Below the pieces are notes generated by a model. It had not been told where the DNA came from, searched no databases, and was given only the letters and a program-made list of their open reading frames with translations. Position numbers and translations under genes: made by a program. Positions 1-8,412 of a DNA stretch of 64,000 nt are shown piece by piece. Origin of the DNA: Nocardia takedensis NBRC 100417 (GTDB lineage Bacteria > Actinomycetota > Actinomycetes > Mycobacteriales > Mycobacteriaceae); contig NZ_BAGG01000068.1 of NCBI RefSeq assembly GCF_000308695.1, positions 1-64,000 on the forward strand, read 5' to 3'. Position 1 is the first letter of the stretch, and each line of letters begins with the position of its first letter.

Positions 1-173
1 GCCCGAAATCGAGATCACATAGTGGTCGTACCCACCGAGCCCGGGAGCCGGGGACAGCGAGAAATCGACGTCGGTGTGCGGCGGGCGACCGGGGCGGAGG
101 GACCGGCCCGACGTCGCTGGGCGGGTGGTTGTTGTCACGGCGGCCTGCGCTCCTCCCAGGGTCGGTGTGTGGG

Positions 174-1238
174 TCAGGGGATGGTGATGGCGAGGCGGGC
201 GGCGGCTGCGGTGGCGTGGCGTGTGTAGCCGTCCAGTTCGGTGGCCGGGAGGGCGTGGTCGATCACGGCGGCGATGAGATGGGCGACGATGTTGGTGGAA
301 TCGGCGTCCAGGGCGATCGTGGTCGCGATGGTGGTCAGGGCTCCGTCGCTGCGTCGTCGGGCGCTGAGGGCGAGCAGGAGCGCCGGGTGGGCGCGCCGGG
401 TGCCGGTGAGGCTGCGGATCAACAGCGTCCACAATCGTTCGGCGGCCAGGAGGTGTTCGGGCTCGCCGGTGGCGGTGGCGGGCAGGCACTGCCAGACTGC
501 CGGGACGGCGAGCGCCGCGCCCAACCGTGCGAGGCGTTCCGCGGACAGATCAGCGCCGTCGGCGAGGTCGGCGATCGCGTGGAGGACTTCTTCGAGGTCG
601 CGGCGGTTCAGGGCGGTCATCTGCTGTTCGTGGCTGACGGTGCGGCGGCTCTCCAGCGCGGCGGCGAGGGCATCGGGCAGCAGCGCAGAGACCGGCACGG
701 CGAGTGCGGGATCGGTGGCCAGCGATTCGGCCAGGGCCGTGCGGGACTCCAGCACGGGGATGCCGAGCAGTGCGCGTTCACGCGCGGCAGGGGTTCGTGC
801 GGGATCGGGCAGGAGCCCGGTCCGGTCGGTCTCGGTCAGTGACCACCAGGGACCCTCGGTGAGGATCGCGGTGGTGGCGAAGATCCCGGACGCACGGAGC
901 GGGTCCCCGGCCAGCCCGTCCAGTACGCGCTCGACCAGAGCGTGGCCGGGACCCGCTCCGGCGCCGACCTCGGGCGGGGCGAGTCGGTCGTCGACCACGA
1001 CCACGATCCCGAGCGAGGGACCGAGGATCGCGAGCACGGCCCGCACGTCCTCGAGGATCAACGGGACCTCGTCGGTCAGGTCGAAGCGCAGAGCAGCGGA
1101 CTGTTCGGCGCCGGAGTCGACCGGTTCAGTCCGCACCAGCAGCAGCACCAGCGATCGTTGCGGGACGAAACCGATATAGCCGGGGATCGAGGCGATGACC
1201 GGGCCGGGGGACACGACAATCGGAGCAGAGTGCGGCAT
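174..1238 (-). CDS. DUF4192 domain-containing protein
   Basis: A 354-residue protein that matches the DUF4192 family over most of its length. The recognisable part is the N-terminal hydrophobic stretch around IPGYIGFVPQRSLVLLLV (residues about 18-36), followed by alternating strands and alanine-rich helices. The family has no established biochemical role. It is common in Mycobacteriales and is often found on plasmids and integrative elements, which suits the accessory genes nearby. The ATG start is supported by AAGGAG six bases upstream. No signal peptide or membrane segment is evident, so a cytosolic protein is likely. Confidence 0.8.
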   Translation of the reverse strand: MPHSAPIVVSPGPVIASIPGYIGFVPQRSLVLLLVRTEPVDSGAEQSAALRFDLTDEVPLILEDVRAVLAILGPSLGIVVVVDDRLAPPEVGAGAGPGHALVERVLDGLAGDPLRASGIFATTAILTEGPWWSLTETDRTGLLPDPARTPAARERALLGIPVLESRTALAESLATDPALAVPVSALLPDALAAALESRRTVSHEQQMTALNRRDLEEVLHAIADLADGADLSAERLARLGAALAVPAVWQCLPATATGEPEHLLAAERLWTLLIRSLTGTRRAHPALLLALSARRRSDGALTTIATTIALDADSTNIVAHLIAAVIDHALPATELDGYTRHATAAAARLAITIP

Positions 1239-1464
1239 GACGAACTCCTTGTCAGGTGAGGGCGCCGACGCGAACCGCGCGCCTTCGGGGGCGGTGTCGC
1301 GTCAGGTTGGGATGGGTGATGACGAGCGCGGGTGGTCAGCGCCGACTCTGTATGTCCGCGTTGCCCGTCCGGAATCGGCCGACGGTCGGCATCGCGGATG
1401 GGGACGACCGACTTCTGCGAGGTGGTCGGTGGATGCGGGCGGTTCGGCCTGGTGTGTGCGCCGG

Positions 1465-1905
1465 TCAGAGGTCGCGGAGGAAGTGCAGTGCGCTGCCGCG
1501 CTCGGGGCGGAAGCTGTTCGTTTCGAAGAAGCGGCGGCGCTGCCACCGGTGTTCGATCTCGGTGTCGAGGACCACGCTCAACCGTGTCGCTCCTGCGGCG
1601 ACGGCCTGAGAGGCGAAGGTTTCGAGCAACGCCCTACCGGCCCTGTTGCCCGGAGCCAGGGCACCCAGCAGCGCGATGTGCCCGGTCCGTGGTCGACCGG
1701 CCAGGAACCCCACGAGAACGCCGCCGCGCACCGCCAACAGATGGCACGTTCCGCCGCCCCGGTCGGGCTCGGCCACCCATTTCGGGTGCGTGAAGTCGGA
1801 GTCGGCCAACGGGTGGACCTCGGCGAGGCGACCCAACAGGGCCTCGACCGCAGCGGGTGGGATGTGCACGGCGCCGCGTTCGACGACGACAGACGGCTCG
1901 GGCAC
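1465..1905 (-). CDS. GNAT-family N-acetyltransferase
   Basis: A 146-residue protein with the layout of a single GNAT domain. A central strand (HLLAVRGGVLVGFLAG, about 53-68) is followed by a strand and an acetyl-CoA loop-like segment (ALLGALAPGNRAGRALLE, about 78-95), then a strand-helix (ATRLSVVLDTE) and a C-terminal strand with NSFRPE. GNAT enzymes move an acetyl group from acetyl-CoA to an amine; the substrate here cannot be read. The start is GTG with only a weak purine stretch upstream. It lies on the same strand as the DUF4192 gene, 226 bp away, so co-transcription is possible but not shown. Confidence 0.65.
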   Translation of the reverse strand: MPEPSVVVERGAVHIPPAAVEALLGRLAEVHPLADSDFTHPKWVAEPDRGGGTCHLLAVRGGVLVGFLAGRPRTGHIALLGALAPGNRAGRALLETFASQAVAAGATRLSVVLDTEIEHRWQRRRFFETNSFRPERGSALHFLRDL

Positions 1906-2288
1906 CAGATCAGGCTCTCACACCGTCGGCGACCGTCCAGGTCGGACAGTTCATGGTCCGGTCCGTCGACCATATCGTGAACTATCCACGCAGCGGGCGA
2001 TGGGCCAGGTGATACCCCTCGCGCGCTTCCGCTGCCTGACGCGCTGGACGCAGCCGCTGGTGTCGAGGGGGATTGCGTTCGTGCCGCGCCTACACGCATC
2101 GAGTCGTGGTCGCCGACGGCGGGTCGGCTCGATGCCATCACCCAAAATCCGCGACCAGCGTGAATGCCCGACGACGGGCTCCTTGTCAAGATCATCAATC
2201 GGCACGGAGGTCGGCAATCACGTTGCGACACAACAGTTTACTACTGATCGGTACCCGCTGGGGGTGTTGACGGGGTGGGAGAGCGGGC
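1906..2288. other. Intergenic stretch, no convincing gene
   Basis: This 383-bp stretch separates a minus-strand acetyltransferase gene from a plus-strand membrane protein gene, so it should hold divergent promoters. Open frames exist on both strands but lack a credible ribosome site and read as arginine/serine-rich out-of-frame sequence. I see no clear palindrome or terminator. Confidence 0.5.
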
Positions 2289-2600
2289 GTGAGGGTGCTC
2301 GACATGGACAACGATTGGGATCGCTTCCGCCGGAAGTTGGCTTATCTGATCCACGACGCAATGGGCAATCGACTGCGATGGTTGGGAGGCGGACTCATCC
2401 TGGCGATCATCACCGGAATCGTCGGGCAGGTGATCGTGGCGCTGGTCCTGGGCAGGCAGACACCCCTCGACGAGCTGGGGAAGTTCCTCGTGCTGACCAG
2501 CGGGCCCGTGGTGGCACTCGTCTTCGCGATTCCCCGGATGATTCGAGAGGTGACCGCTCTGGAAAAGGTCCGAAACGACGGTTGGAAAGCTCTCAACTAG
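2289..2600 (+). CDS. Small two-helix membrane protein, unknown function
   Basis: A 103-residue protein that I do not recognise. After a charged N-terminus (DNDWDRFRRKLAYLIHD) it has two hydrophobic segments of membrane-spanning length, at about residues 31-55 (LGGGLILAIITGIVGQVIVAL) and 67-82 (FLVLTSGPVVALVFAI), then a basic amphipathic tail ending KVRNDGWKALN. The GTG at 2289 has GGGAGA six bases upstream; an ATG at 2304 with GAGGG upstream is an alternative start that removes five residues. It stands alone, with no gene close on the same strand. Confidence 0.55.
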   Translation: MRVLDMDNDWDRFRRKLAYLIHDAMGNRLRWLGGGLILAIITGIVGQVIVALVLGRQTPLDELGKFLVLTSGPVVALVFAIPRMIREVTALEKVRNDGWKALN

Positions 2601-2950
2601 CAATCTGCTCTCCGTCCCGCCTCCCTTCCCGAGACCTCACTGTCCAGCTGTGTCGTGACAGCGCTGGTGAGCGACCGGGAGCATCGCCGGGGTCCGGCGC
2701 GGTCGTCCCGGGAGAACGCCCGATGGTGATGTGCGAACCCCGTGGCGCTGAAGGCCGAGGTCGGGGGCCGTCGACCGTGTCGCGAGGTCGGCGGCCCTCG
2801 AAAGGCGTTTGCACAACGAAGGGGCGGGGACGGGTCTCGCGAAATCCTCTTCGGTGGTGGGGAACATAACGGAGGTGGCGTCGCCGGTAACGGCGTCGAC
2901 ATCTCGACATCGACCTGTCGATGCTGTGGTGGTGGCGGAAGGGCGGAGCG
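2601..2950. other. Intergenic stretch, nothing identified
   Basis: About 350 bp between the small membrane protein gene and a broken gene. Frames on either strand are low-complexity arginine/proline sequence without a ribosome site. No repeat, tRNA or clear terminator was seen. Confidence 0.45.
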
Positions 2951-3422
2951 ATGGGGTGGAAGTGCAGGGGCTGGCGGCACAGGCCGTCCCCGGATGTGTC
3001 GGCGCTTGAGGGGCGGCTGCGGGGCAGCGGTGAACGCGTCGACCTCGACGCGGTGTTCGCGCGACCCTACGACCTGGGTGTGACGACGGTGGGCGGCTGG
3101 ACGTTAATCGCCGATCCGCAGGTCCGGGTGACCTTCGACGACCGGGCGACAGCGGAGGTGACCGCACGGGGGCAGGTGTTGGCGTGGGTGAGCAACAGCG
3201 TGTCGAGCGTGGACGGATTCGCCTTCTATCGCGACGGAGTCCCGATACGGCGGATCATGCACGCCGAAGCACGGTCGCCGAGAACACGGCGAACTGCCGC
3301 CGCAGGAAACCGAGGTCGCGACGTCGAGCGGGGAGGACTTCGTCTTCGAGATGCTGAACCGGGTGACCGGCGTCGGGCGGGGTGAGGTGGCCGAGTACGA
3401 CATCTCGACGTTCACCGACTGA
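2951..3422 (+). pseudogene. Frameshifted hypothetical gene
   Basis: Two frames together look like one protein. The first, from ATG 2951 (GAAGGG upstream), reads through DLDAVFARPYDLGVTTVGGW and continues to about 3255-3270. Coding character then moves to the +1 frame, which reads EHGELPPQETEVATSSGEDF, then FVFEMLNRVTGVGRGEVAEYD, and stops at 3422. The +1 piece has normal high-GC codon bias and no start of its own. I do not recognise the family. This is either a real frameshift, so a pseudogene, or one missing/extra base in a G/C-rich stretch of the assembly. The neighbouring hypothetical gene lies on the opposite strand, convergent. Confidence 0.5.
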
Positions 3423-3484
3423 TCGGCCACCCACCCCCCTGTCCGCCGAGCGAGCGCCCTATACGTGATGGCGGCACCGAGTGG

Positions 3485-3946
3485 TCACTCCTGGGAAGCG
3501 CTTTCGGTATCCGGCGGTTCGCTGTCGTACACGGTGGGCAGGTCGGCGAATCCGGCCGCTCGCGCACGCCGCTGGGCGAGCAGCCCGAATCCGAGGGTGT
3601 CCTCGAAGACGTGGGCGTGATCGATCAGGAGCGATTCGTGCCCGCTCGCCGCGGCGTACGGGGTGAGTGTCGGCGGGCGGCCAGCCCGCAACCACACATC
3701 GACGTGGGTGGTGGCGTCGATCTCCTGGTCGAGCATCTGCCATCCGGGCACCGTGGCGATCAGTTCACCGCGCATTTCGTGGGCGAGCATGTTGGCGTCG
3801 ACGTGGTCGTGCAGCTGCGAATAGGTGGCGACCGTGGCGGGGATCTCGCCGCCCTCGATGGCATCGGTGACTTCGGTCATGATCGCCTCGGCGAGGCGGG
3901 CCACCAGGTGCGGGTAGCGCGGCACGCGGATGAACTCGCAGGACAT
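3485..3946 (-). CDS. Hypothetical protein, accessory-region type
   Basis: A 153-residue, acidic, soluble-looking protein with no motif I can name. It begins MSCEFIRVPRYPHLVARLAE, has a helical first half (VTDAIEGGEIPATVATYSQL) and a more strand-like second half with VDVWLRAGRPPTLTPYAAA. The start is well supported by TTGGAGGAATCCG directly before ATG. It lies 109 bp downstream of the ligase stop at 4055, on the same strand. Before the nested element inserted, it was therefore probably the gene after the ligase, possibly in the same transcript. Confidence 0.6.
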   Translation of the reverse strand: MSCEFIRVPRYPHLVARLAEAIMTEVTDAIEGGEIPATVATYSQLHDHVDANMLAHEMRGELIATVPGWQMLDQEIDATTHVDVWLRAGRPPTLTPYAAASGHESLLIDHAHVFEDTLGFGLLAQRRARAAGFADLPTVYDSEPPDTESASQE

Positions 3947-4054
3947 CGGATTCCTCCAAGGGCCAGGGCAGAAGCCGGGAAGGTCTGCGGCATTCCGCTT
4001 GTCGGATTGACAGGGCGTGGGTCGACGGCCCGCGCGGGGCCGGTCGTGTCGTGG

Positions 4055-4159
4055 TCAGGATTGGGGAGGGTCCTGGGTGGGCCAGGTGACGTCGGTGGCG
4101 TCGATGTCGGGTCGTAGTCCGCGCCAACTGGCGTGACGCAATCCCGCCTCTGTGAGAAC
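4055..4159 (-). pseudogene. Detached 3' end of the split ATP-dependent DNA ligase gene
   Basis: On the minus strand, 34 codons and a TGA stop encode VLTEAGLRHASWRGLRPDID, continuing ATDVTWPTQDPPQS. The LRHASWRGLRPD motif is the hallmark C-terminal end of bacterial ATP-dependent DNA ligases (end of the OB fold). There is no start codon or ribosome site. The rest of the gene is at 29807-30682, which ends in SVQYRE; the family normally has about six residues between YRE and LRHxSWRGLR, and VLTEAG supplies exactly six. Both pieces are whole numbers of codons (35 and 292), so removing 4160-29806 restores one 326-residue frame. Confidence 0.85.
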
Positions 4160-4165
4160 TGGTGG
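4157..4165 (+). repeat. Left terminal inverted repeat of the nested element
   Basis: AACTGGTGG on the plus strand. It matches the minus strand of 29797-29805 (AACAGGTGG) at 8 of 9 positions. The first three bases are also ligase codon sequence, so they may be part of a shared crossover core for the tyrosine recombinase. Confidence 0.5.
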
Positions 4166-4426
4166 AGCGTAGGTATTCGGAACGTGCGCTATTCAGGTCG
4201 GGGTAGGAGCCGAGTTGTCTAACGCGACAGCCGGATGTCCACTTGGAATAGCGTGTCGGTTCCAACCGCCACGGTGGGACCAAGAAGCCTGGTTACCAGA
4301 CCTGTGGGTCATCGGGCCGTCGGCCTCGTTGCTTCGGTGTCGGCTGCGTGGGTCCCCGGCGACCCGGTGTCGAGCCGTTGCGACCAACCAGCTACAGCGG
4401 CCCACAGGATGGCGATGGACGTCGCG
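4160..4426. other. Left end of nested element, candidate recombinase arm sites
   Basis: About 267 bp with no gene. It holds an imperfect inverted repeat: GGAAC then CGCTATTC (about 4178-4194) against GAATAGCG then GGTTCC (about 4246-4263). Paired repeats near an element end are what one expects of recombinase or accessory-protein binding sites. That function is inferred from position only. Confidence 0.4.
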
Positions 4427-6382
4427 TCACGTCGCGGGTCTCTGGTGAATCGACGACGGGCTCGGACGCTTTCGGAGTAGTAGCGCGAGTGTCACGATCA
4501 CGACGGGGACGAGGCCGATTGCCCAGACGAGACCGCCTCGGATGCGTTGATCTGTCAGGAGGTCATCGTTCCAGTCCAAGCCCAGTCCGCGGAAGTACCA
4601 CTGGCCCATCACGGTCGTCGTGGTGATGAGCGCGATGCCGAAACCGATATGCGCGGTGAGGAAACCGAGCAGCATGGCGAGTCGGGTCGAGCCGCTTGCG
4701 GGACGCGGGGTCGGGTCGATCCCGAGGATCGTCCAGAAGAACATGTAGCCGGCGACGAGGAAGTAGAGGTTCATCATCAGGTGTGCGGCATGGGAATCGA
4801 GGTAGGAATCGTAGATGCCGCTCAGGTAGAGGGCGCAGAACCCGCCTGCGAGGATGATTGGGGCTGCGATCGGGTGGGTGAGCGCGCGCGAGAGAGGGTT
4901 GTGTACCGCGGCCAGGGTCCATTCGCGTGGTCCGGGTGCTTCACCGTGCTCTGCCGGGCGCAGGGCCCGCAGTACGAGAGTCACCGGGCTGCCGAGTGCG
5001 AGCAGGATCGGTGTGAGGATCGACAACGCCATGATCTGGCCCATGTGGACGCTGAAGACCGCGTGCGCGTAGCGGCCGACACCGGAGGAGGTCGCCGCCA
5101 GCATCACCGCGCAACCGGACAGCCAGGCGACCGTGCGGGTCGGCGCCCAGGTGTGTCCGCGTTCTCGTGAGAGCCGTACTCCCAGCAGGTAGGCGATGGC
5201 GAGCGCGAGGGCCGCCGCGCCGTAGATCAGGTCGAATCGCCAGTCGAACAGCAGTCGTGGCATCGAGGGTGGTCCGGACAGGGTGTAGCCGAGTTCGGCT
5301 TCGGTGGGAGTCGGTTCGGCGGTCGGTGGCGGCGGCGGGGTTCGGCCGAGCCCGACCGCGAGGCCCACGGTCACCGCGAAGGTCACCGTCTCGAGGCCGC
5401 CGAATCGGATCAGCGCGGCGCGGTCGCGTGGATCGGTGACCAATCTGGCCACGGCGAGGCGGCGTTGGAACCAGCCCAGGACGCCGAGAGCGAGCAGCGC
5501 GGCGGCCTTCGCGAGCACCAGTCGGCCGTAGGTCGTGGTGAGCAGATCCTGGGTCGGGACCCGGACCCAGGAATTGATCACACCGCTGAGGCCGATGACG
5601 ATGAACGCGCCGGTCGCGATGGCGGAGAAGCGGCGAGCCGCGAGGTCGGTGCGCGCGCCGCCGCGCATCGCGTGCGCCAGGACCGCGAACAGTCCACCGA
5701 CCCACACCGCGGACGAGATCAGGTGCAGGACGAGGCTGTTGGTGGCTACGTCATGGGCGCCGCCCGAGGAAGAGTGTCCGCTGAGGGCCAGCGGCATCAT
5801 GGCCGTGATCGCCCCGGCCGCCAGCAACGGTGTCGATCGCCAGCGCAGGGCGACTCGGGCGCCCGCGGCCAGGATCAGCGCCAGGACGGTTGTCGTTCGC
5901 CAGGCTTCGGCCGCGGCGATCTGATTCATCGCTCGCCACAACAGTTCCGGCCGCCACAGTTGTTCGACGGCTCGGCCGGTGGTGTCGGAGACCGTCAGCG
6001 GGACCAGCAGCGCGGCGCAGCATGCCCACACCACCGCCGACCACGACCCGCGCTGCACCGCGCGATAGCCGTCGACGTCGAGCAGTCCATCGGTCTGGGG
6101 AGGTGTCAGGAAGGCTGCGAACAACAGCGAACCGACGGTCAGCGCCGCGGCGAGATCGGCGAGCGCTCGCACGGCGGGCAACCCGTAGGTCGTCAGTGCT
6201 CCGGGATCGGGAATCCCGAGCAGGCTCAGCGCTCGGGTCGCCGACAATCCCACCACGACGGTGGCGACGACCGCGGTGAGTGCGCCACACAGTGCTACGA
6301 GCGCGCCGAACGAGGCCGAGCCGGCCGGGCGGCCCGGGGGTGGGTCGTCGGGTTCGGCGGGTGACCTCACGGACAGCGACAT
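4427..6382 (-). CDS. CopD/CtaG fusion membrane protein
   Basis: A 651-residue polytopic membrane protein. Residues about 20-340 form a CopD-type copper-resistance domain; residues about 360-640 form a CtaG (caa3 oxidase assembly factor) domain, recognisable by TWAPTRTVAWLSGCAVML and the HMGQIMALSILTPILLALG segment. This fused form is common in Mycobacteriales (M. tuberculosis Rv0102 is of this type). It probably handles periplasmic-side copper, either uptake/tolerance or delivery to an oxidase. A BlaI-type operator (6381-6400) overlaps the ATG and no ribosome site precedes it, so the message may be leaderless. A separate CtaG is encoded at 15376-16371 in the same element. Confidence 0.85.
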   Translation of the reverse strand: MSLSVRSPAEPDDPPPGRPAGSASFGALVALCGALTAVVATVVVGLSATRALSLLGIPDPGALTTYGLPAVRALADLAAALTVGSLLFAAFLTPPQTDGLLDVDGYRAVQRGSWSAVVWACCAALLVPLTVSDTTGRAVEQLWRPELLWRAMNQIAAAEAWRTTTVLALILAAGARVALRWRSTPLLAAGAITAMMPLALSGHSSSGGAHDVATNSLVLHLISSAVWVGGLFAVLAHAMRGGARTDLAARRFSAIATGAFIVIGLSGVINSWVRVPTQDLLTTTYGRLVLAKAAALLALGVLGWFQRRLAVARLVTDPRDRAALIRFGGLETVTFAVTVGLAVGLGRTPPPPPTAEPTPTEAELGYTLSGPPSMPRLLFDWRFDLIYGAAALALAIAYLLGVRLSRERGHTWAPTRTVAWLSGCAVMLAATSSGVGRYAHAVFSVHMGQIMALSILTPILLALGSPVTLVLRALRPAEHGEAPGPREWTLAAVHNPLSRALTHPIAAPIILAGGFCALYLSGIYDSYLDSHAAHLMMNLYFLVAGYMFFWTILGIDPTPRPASGSTRLAMLLGFLTAHIGFGIALITTTTVMGQWYFRGLGLDWNDDLLTDQRIRGGLVWAIGLVPVVIVTLALLLRKRPSPSSIHQRPAT

Positions 6383-6400
6383 ACTATGCAGCGTAGTTAT
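6381..6400. promoter_or_regulatory. BlaI-type operator over the CopD/CtaG start codon
   Basis: Half-sites ATACTATG (6381-6388) and CGTAGTTAT (6392-6400) flank the spacer CAG. Geometry and sequence match the perfect site at 14726-14752. It overlaps the ATG at 6382-6380, so bound repressor would block transcription at the start itself. Confidence 0.65.
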
Positions 6401-6500
6401 TGGGCGTGCTGTCTGTTCCCCGGGGCGTGGCGGACGCCCACGAAGCGGGGGCGCTGTGTGCCGCGCGTGCTCGCGGCCTCGGTGTGCTCGCGGGGCGGTG

Positions 6501-7220
6501 TCAGTCGCAGCAGTCGCAGGTGTGGCTCGCGGAATCCGAGGGTCCGCCGAAGGCGGAGGACGGTGTGGGGCAGCAGGTGTCGCCCTTCCAGGCGTTGACG
6601 CCTTCTCTGACGGCGATGGCGGCGATGACCAGGGCGGCGATCGGGTCGGCCCACGACCAGCCGAGCAGGCTGTTGAGCAGCAGTCCGATCAGCAGTACCG
6701 CCGACAGATAGGTGCACAACAGGGTCTGTTTGGAGTCGGCGACCGCGGAGGCGGAGCCGAGTTCGCGTCCGGCTCGGCGTTGCGCGGCGGACAGGATCGG
6801 CATGATCAGCAGGCTCGCGCCGGCCAGCGCGAGCCCGGCGGTCGAGTGTCGGGCCTCGCCGACTCCGAGCAGTCCGCGGATCGACTCGACCGTGACGTAG
6901 CCGGCGAGGGCGAAGAAGGACACTGCGATAACCCGCAGGGCGATCCTCTCGCGGGCTTGCGGGTCTCGGCCCGCGAACTGCCAGGCGACCGCGGCGGCGG
7001 AGGACACCTCGATCACCGAGTCGAGTCCGAATCCGATCAGGGCGGTGGAGGAGACGCGGGCGCCCTCGGTGAGCGCGATGATCGCCTCGATCACGTTGTA
7101 GGTGATGGTGGCCGCGACGAACCAGCGGATGCGGCGGGTGAGCAACGCCCGACGGTGCGGGGTCGGTCCGATCGTCTCGACGGTGCGCGCGCCGAGACCG
7201 GGCAGTCCGAGATCGGCCAT
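6501..7220 (-). CDS. CDF-type cation efflux protein with Cys-rich tail
   Basis: A 239-residue transporter of the cation diffusion facilitator type without the usual C-terminal cytoplasmic domain. About six membrane segments are visible. Metal-site candidates are GLDSVIEVSSA in an early helix and ADSKQT with SWADPIAAL later. The tail DTCCPTPSS...HTCDCCD is rich in cysteine and probably binds soft metal ions. Start ATG 7220 overlaps the stop of the upstream CmtR-like regulator by one base (TGATG), so the two are translationally coupled. By analogy with CmtR systems I infer Cd/Pb/Zn export, proton-driven, at the plasma membrane. Confidence 0.8.
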   Translation of the reverse strand: MADLGLPGLGARTVETIGPTPHRRALLTRRIRWFVAATITYNVIEAIIALTEGARVSSTALIGFGLDSVIEVSSAAAVAWQFAGRDPQARERIALRVIAVSFFALAGYVTVESIRGLLGVGEARHSTAGLALAGASLLIMPILSAAQRRAGRELGSASAVADSKQTLLCTYLSAVLLIGLLLNSLLGWSWADPIAALVIAAIAVREGVNAWKGDTCCPTPSSAFGGPSDSASHTCDCCD

Positions 7221-7549
7221 CAGCAGCATCCGTCGGTCGCTGCGTCGGGGCAGCAGGCGGGATCGACCGCCAACACCAGCCCGAGTAGATCGGACAGCGC
7301 GGCCGCGATCCGCGGATCGGCCAGTTCGTAGCGGGCGCGCCGACCTTCGGGTACGGCCACCACCAGACCGCAACCACGCAGGCACGCAAGGTGATTGGAG
7401 AGAATCTGACGCGAGACCCCGATCCGCTCGGCCAGCTCGGCCGGGTATCCCGGCTTCTGTCGTAGTTGCAGCAGGATGCGCGTGCGCGTGGCGTCGGAGA
7501 GCGCGTGCCCGAACCGGGACAGCGCGTCGATGTGCAGGACCGTCTCCAT
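7220..7549 (-). CDS. ArsR/SmtB-family metal sensor, CmtR-like
   Basis: A winged-helix repressor of about 109 residues. It closely follows M. tuberculosis CmtR: the recognition helix runs into LACLRGCGLVVAV, with the two cysteines of the CmtR Cd/Pb site (C57 and C61 in CmtR), and the C-terminal VDPACCPDAATDGCC can supply the third cysteine and extra ligands. Metal binding would release it from DNA and switch on the coupled efflux gene. I chose the third in-frame ATG (7549) because the first two lie inside a perfect palindrome (7566-7585) that is probably its operator. Divergent from the DsbA-like gene. Confidence 0.82.
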   Translation of the reverse strand: METVLHIDALSRFGHALSDATRTRILLQLRQKPGYPAELAERIGVSRQILSNHLACLRGCGLVVAVPEGRRARYELADPRIAAALSDLLGLVLAVDPACCPDAATDGCC

Positions 7550-7565
7550 GAGAAAACGGTACATC

Positions 7566-7585
7566 ATTTTCTGTATTCAGAAAAT
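7566..7585. promoter_or_regulatory. Perfect palindrome, probable operator of the CmtR-like repressor
   Basis: ATTTTCTG (7566-7573) and CAGAAAAT (7578-7585) flank the spacer TATT; the arms match perfectly. It is strikingly AT-rich for this genome and lies 17 bp upstream of the chosen regulator start, between divergent genes. It is unlike the BlaI-type boxes elsewhere, so a separate regulator, most simply the CmtR-like protein, is inferred. Confidence 0.6.
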
Positions 7586-7670
7586 ATTGGATCGAGGCGC
7601 GGTGGGCGCGGTAGCGTTGCCGCGTGTTCATGGATATCCGAATTGTCTTATTCATTCCAGTGGTGCGACG

Positions 7671-8339
7671 GTGACCGGCCCGGTGCGCGCGCGGATCTCG
7701 CGCCGGTCCCGTCTGCTCACCTCCGCCGCGGCGGTGCTCGCCGTGGTCGTGACCGCGATCGCGGTGAGCGGCGCCCGCGACGAAGACGTTCCGCAGCGCG
7801 TCGAGGGTGCGGCGGCGGTCGTGCGCCAGGACAGCCATCGGCTCTCCGGCGTTCCCGACGCGCGGGTGCGGTTCGTGGAGTTCCTGGACTTCGAATGCGA
7901 GGCGTGTCGAGCGATGTTCCCGAGCGTGGAGCGTCTGCGCACGGCCTACGGCGACCGGGTCGAATTCGTGGTGCGCTACTTCCCGATCCCTTCGCACTTC
8001 AACGCCGAACGCGCCGCGCGCGCGGTCGAGGCCGCCGCTGCGCAGGGGCGATTCGAGCTGATGTATCAACGGATGTTCCAGACCCAGGCCGAATGGGGTG
8101 AACAGCGGGTGCCGGCGGACGGGGTCTTCCGTGGTTTCGCCGCCGACCTCGGATTGGACCTGGCGGCCTTCGACCGCGCCTACGACGATCCGGCCACGGC
8201 GGCCCGGGTGCGTTCGGACTTCGAGGACGGCCTGGCGCTGGGGGTGCAGGGCACCCCGACGTTCTTCGTCGGCGACCGGAAGGTGACCGCCACCGGGTAC
8301 GACGACCTGGCCGCCGCGCTCGACGCCGCGCTCGGCTGA
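7671..8339 (+). CDS. DsbA-like exported thioredoxin-fold protein
   Basis: A 222-residue protein. A basic N-terminus and one hydrophobic segment (LLTSAAAVLAVVVTAIAV) act as signal anchor, and a DsbA-type thioredoxin fold follows. The active site is CEAC in FLDFECEACRAMFPS and the cis-proline loop is GTPTFFVGDR; the helical insertion between them is normal for the family. It should oxidise or isomerise thiols, or hold metal, outside the membrane. The CEAC pair in place of CPHC-type sequences should alter its redox potential. I chose GTG 7671 because it directly precedes the signal sequence; longer upstream frames have no export signal. Divergent from the CmtR-like gene. Confidence 0.8.
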   Translation: MTGPVRARISRRSRLLTSAAAVLAVVVTAIAVSGARDEDVPQRVEGAAAVVRQDSHRLSGVPDARVRFVEFLDFECEACRAMFPSVERLRTAYGDRVEFVVRYFPIPSHFNAERAARAVEAAAAQGRFELMYQRMFQTQAEWGEQRVPADGVFRGFAADLGLDLAAFDRAYDDPATAARVRSDFEDGLALGVQGTPTFFVGDRKVTATGYDDLAAALDAALG

Positions 8340-8345
8340 GCGCGG

Positions 8346-8396
8346 CGCGCGCCCGCGCGGGCCGACCGTTCCGTGGTGGACCTGCGCGGGCGCGCG
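8346..8396. terminator. Bidirectional hairpin between convergent genes
   Basis: Arms 8346-8361 and 8381-8396 pair over 15 of 16 positions (CGCGCGCCCGCGC core) around a 19-nt loop. It lies between the stops of the DsbA-like gene (plus) and the MFS gene (minus). There is no U-tract, as usual in high-GC actinobacteria. Confidence 0.6.
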
Positions 8397-8412
8397 GCTC
8401 AACGCCGTGTTC

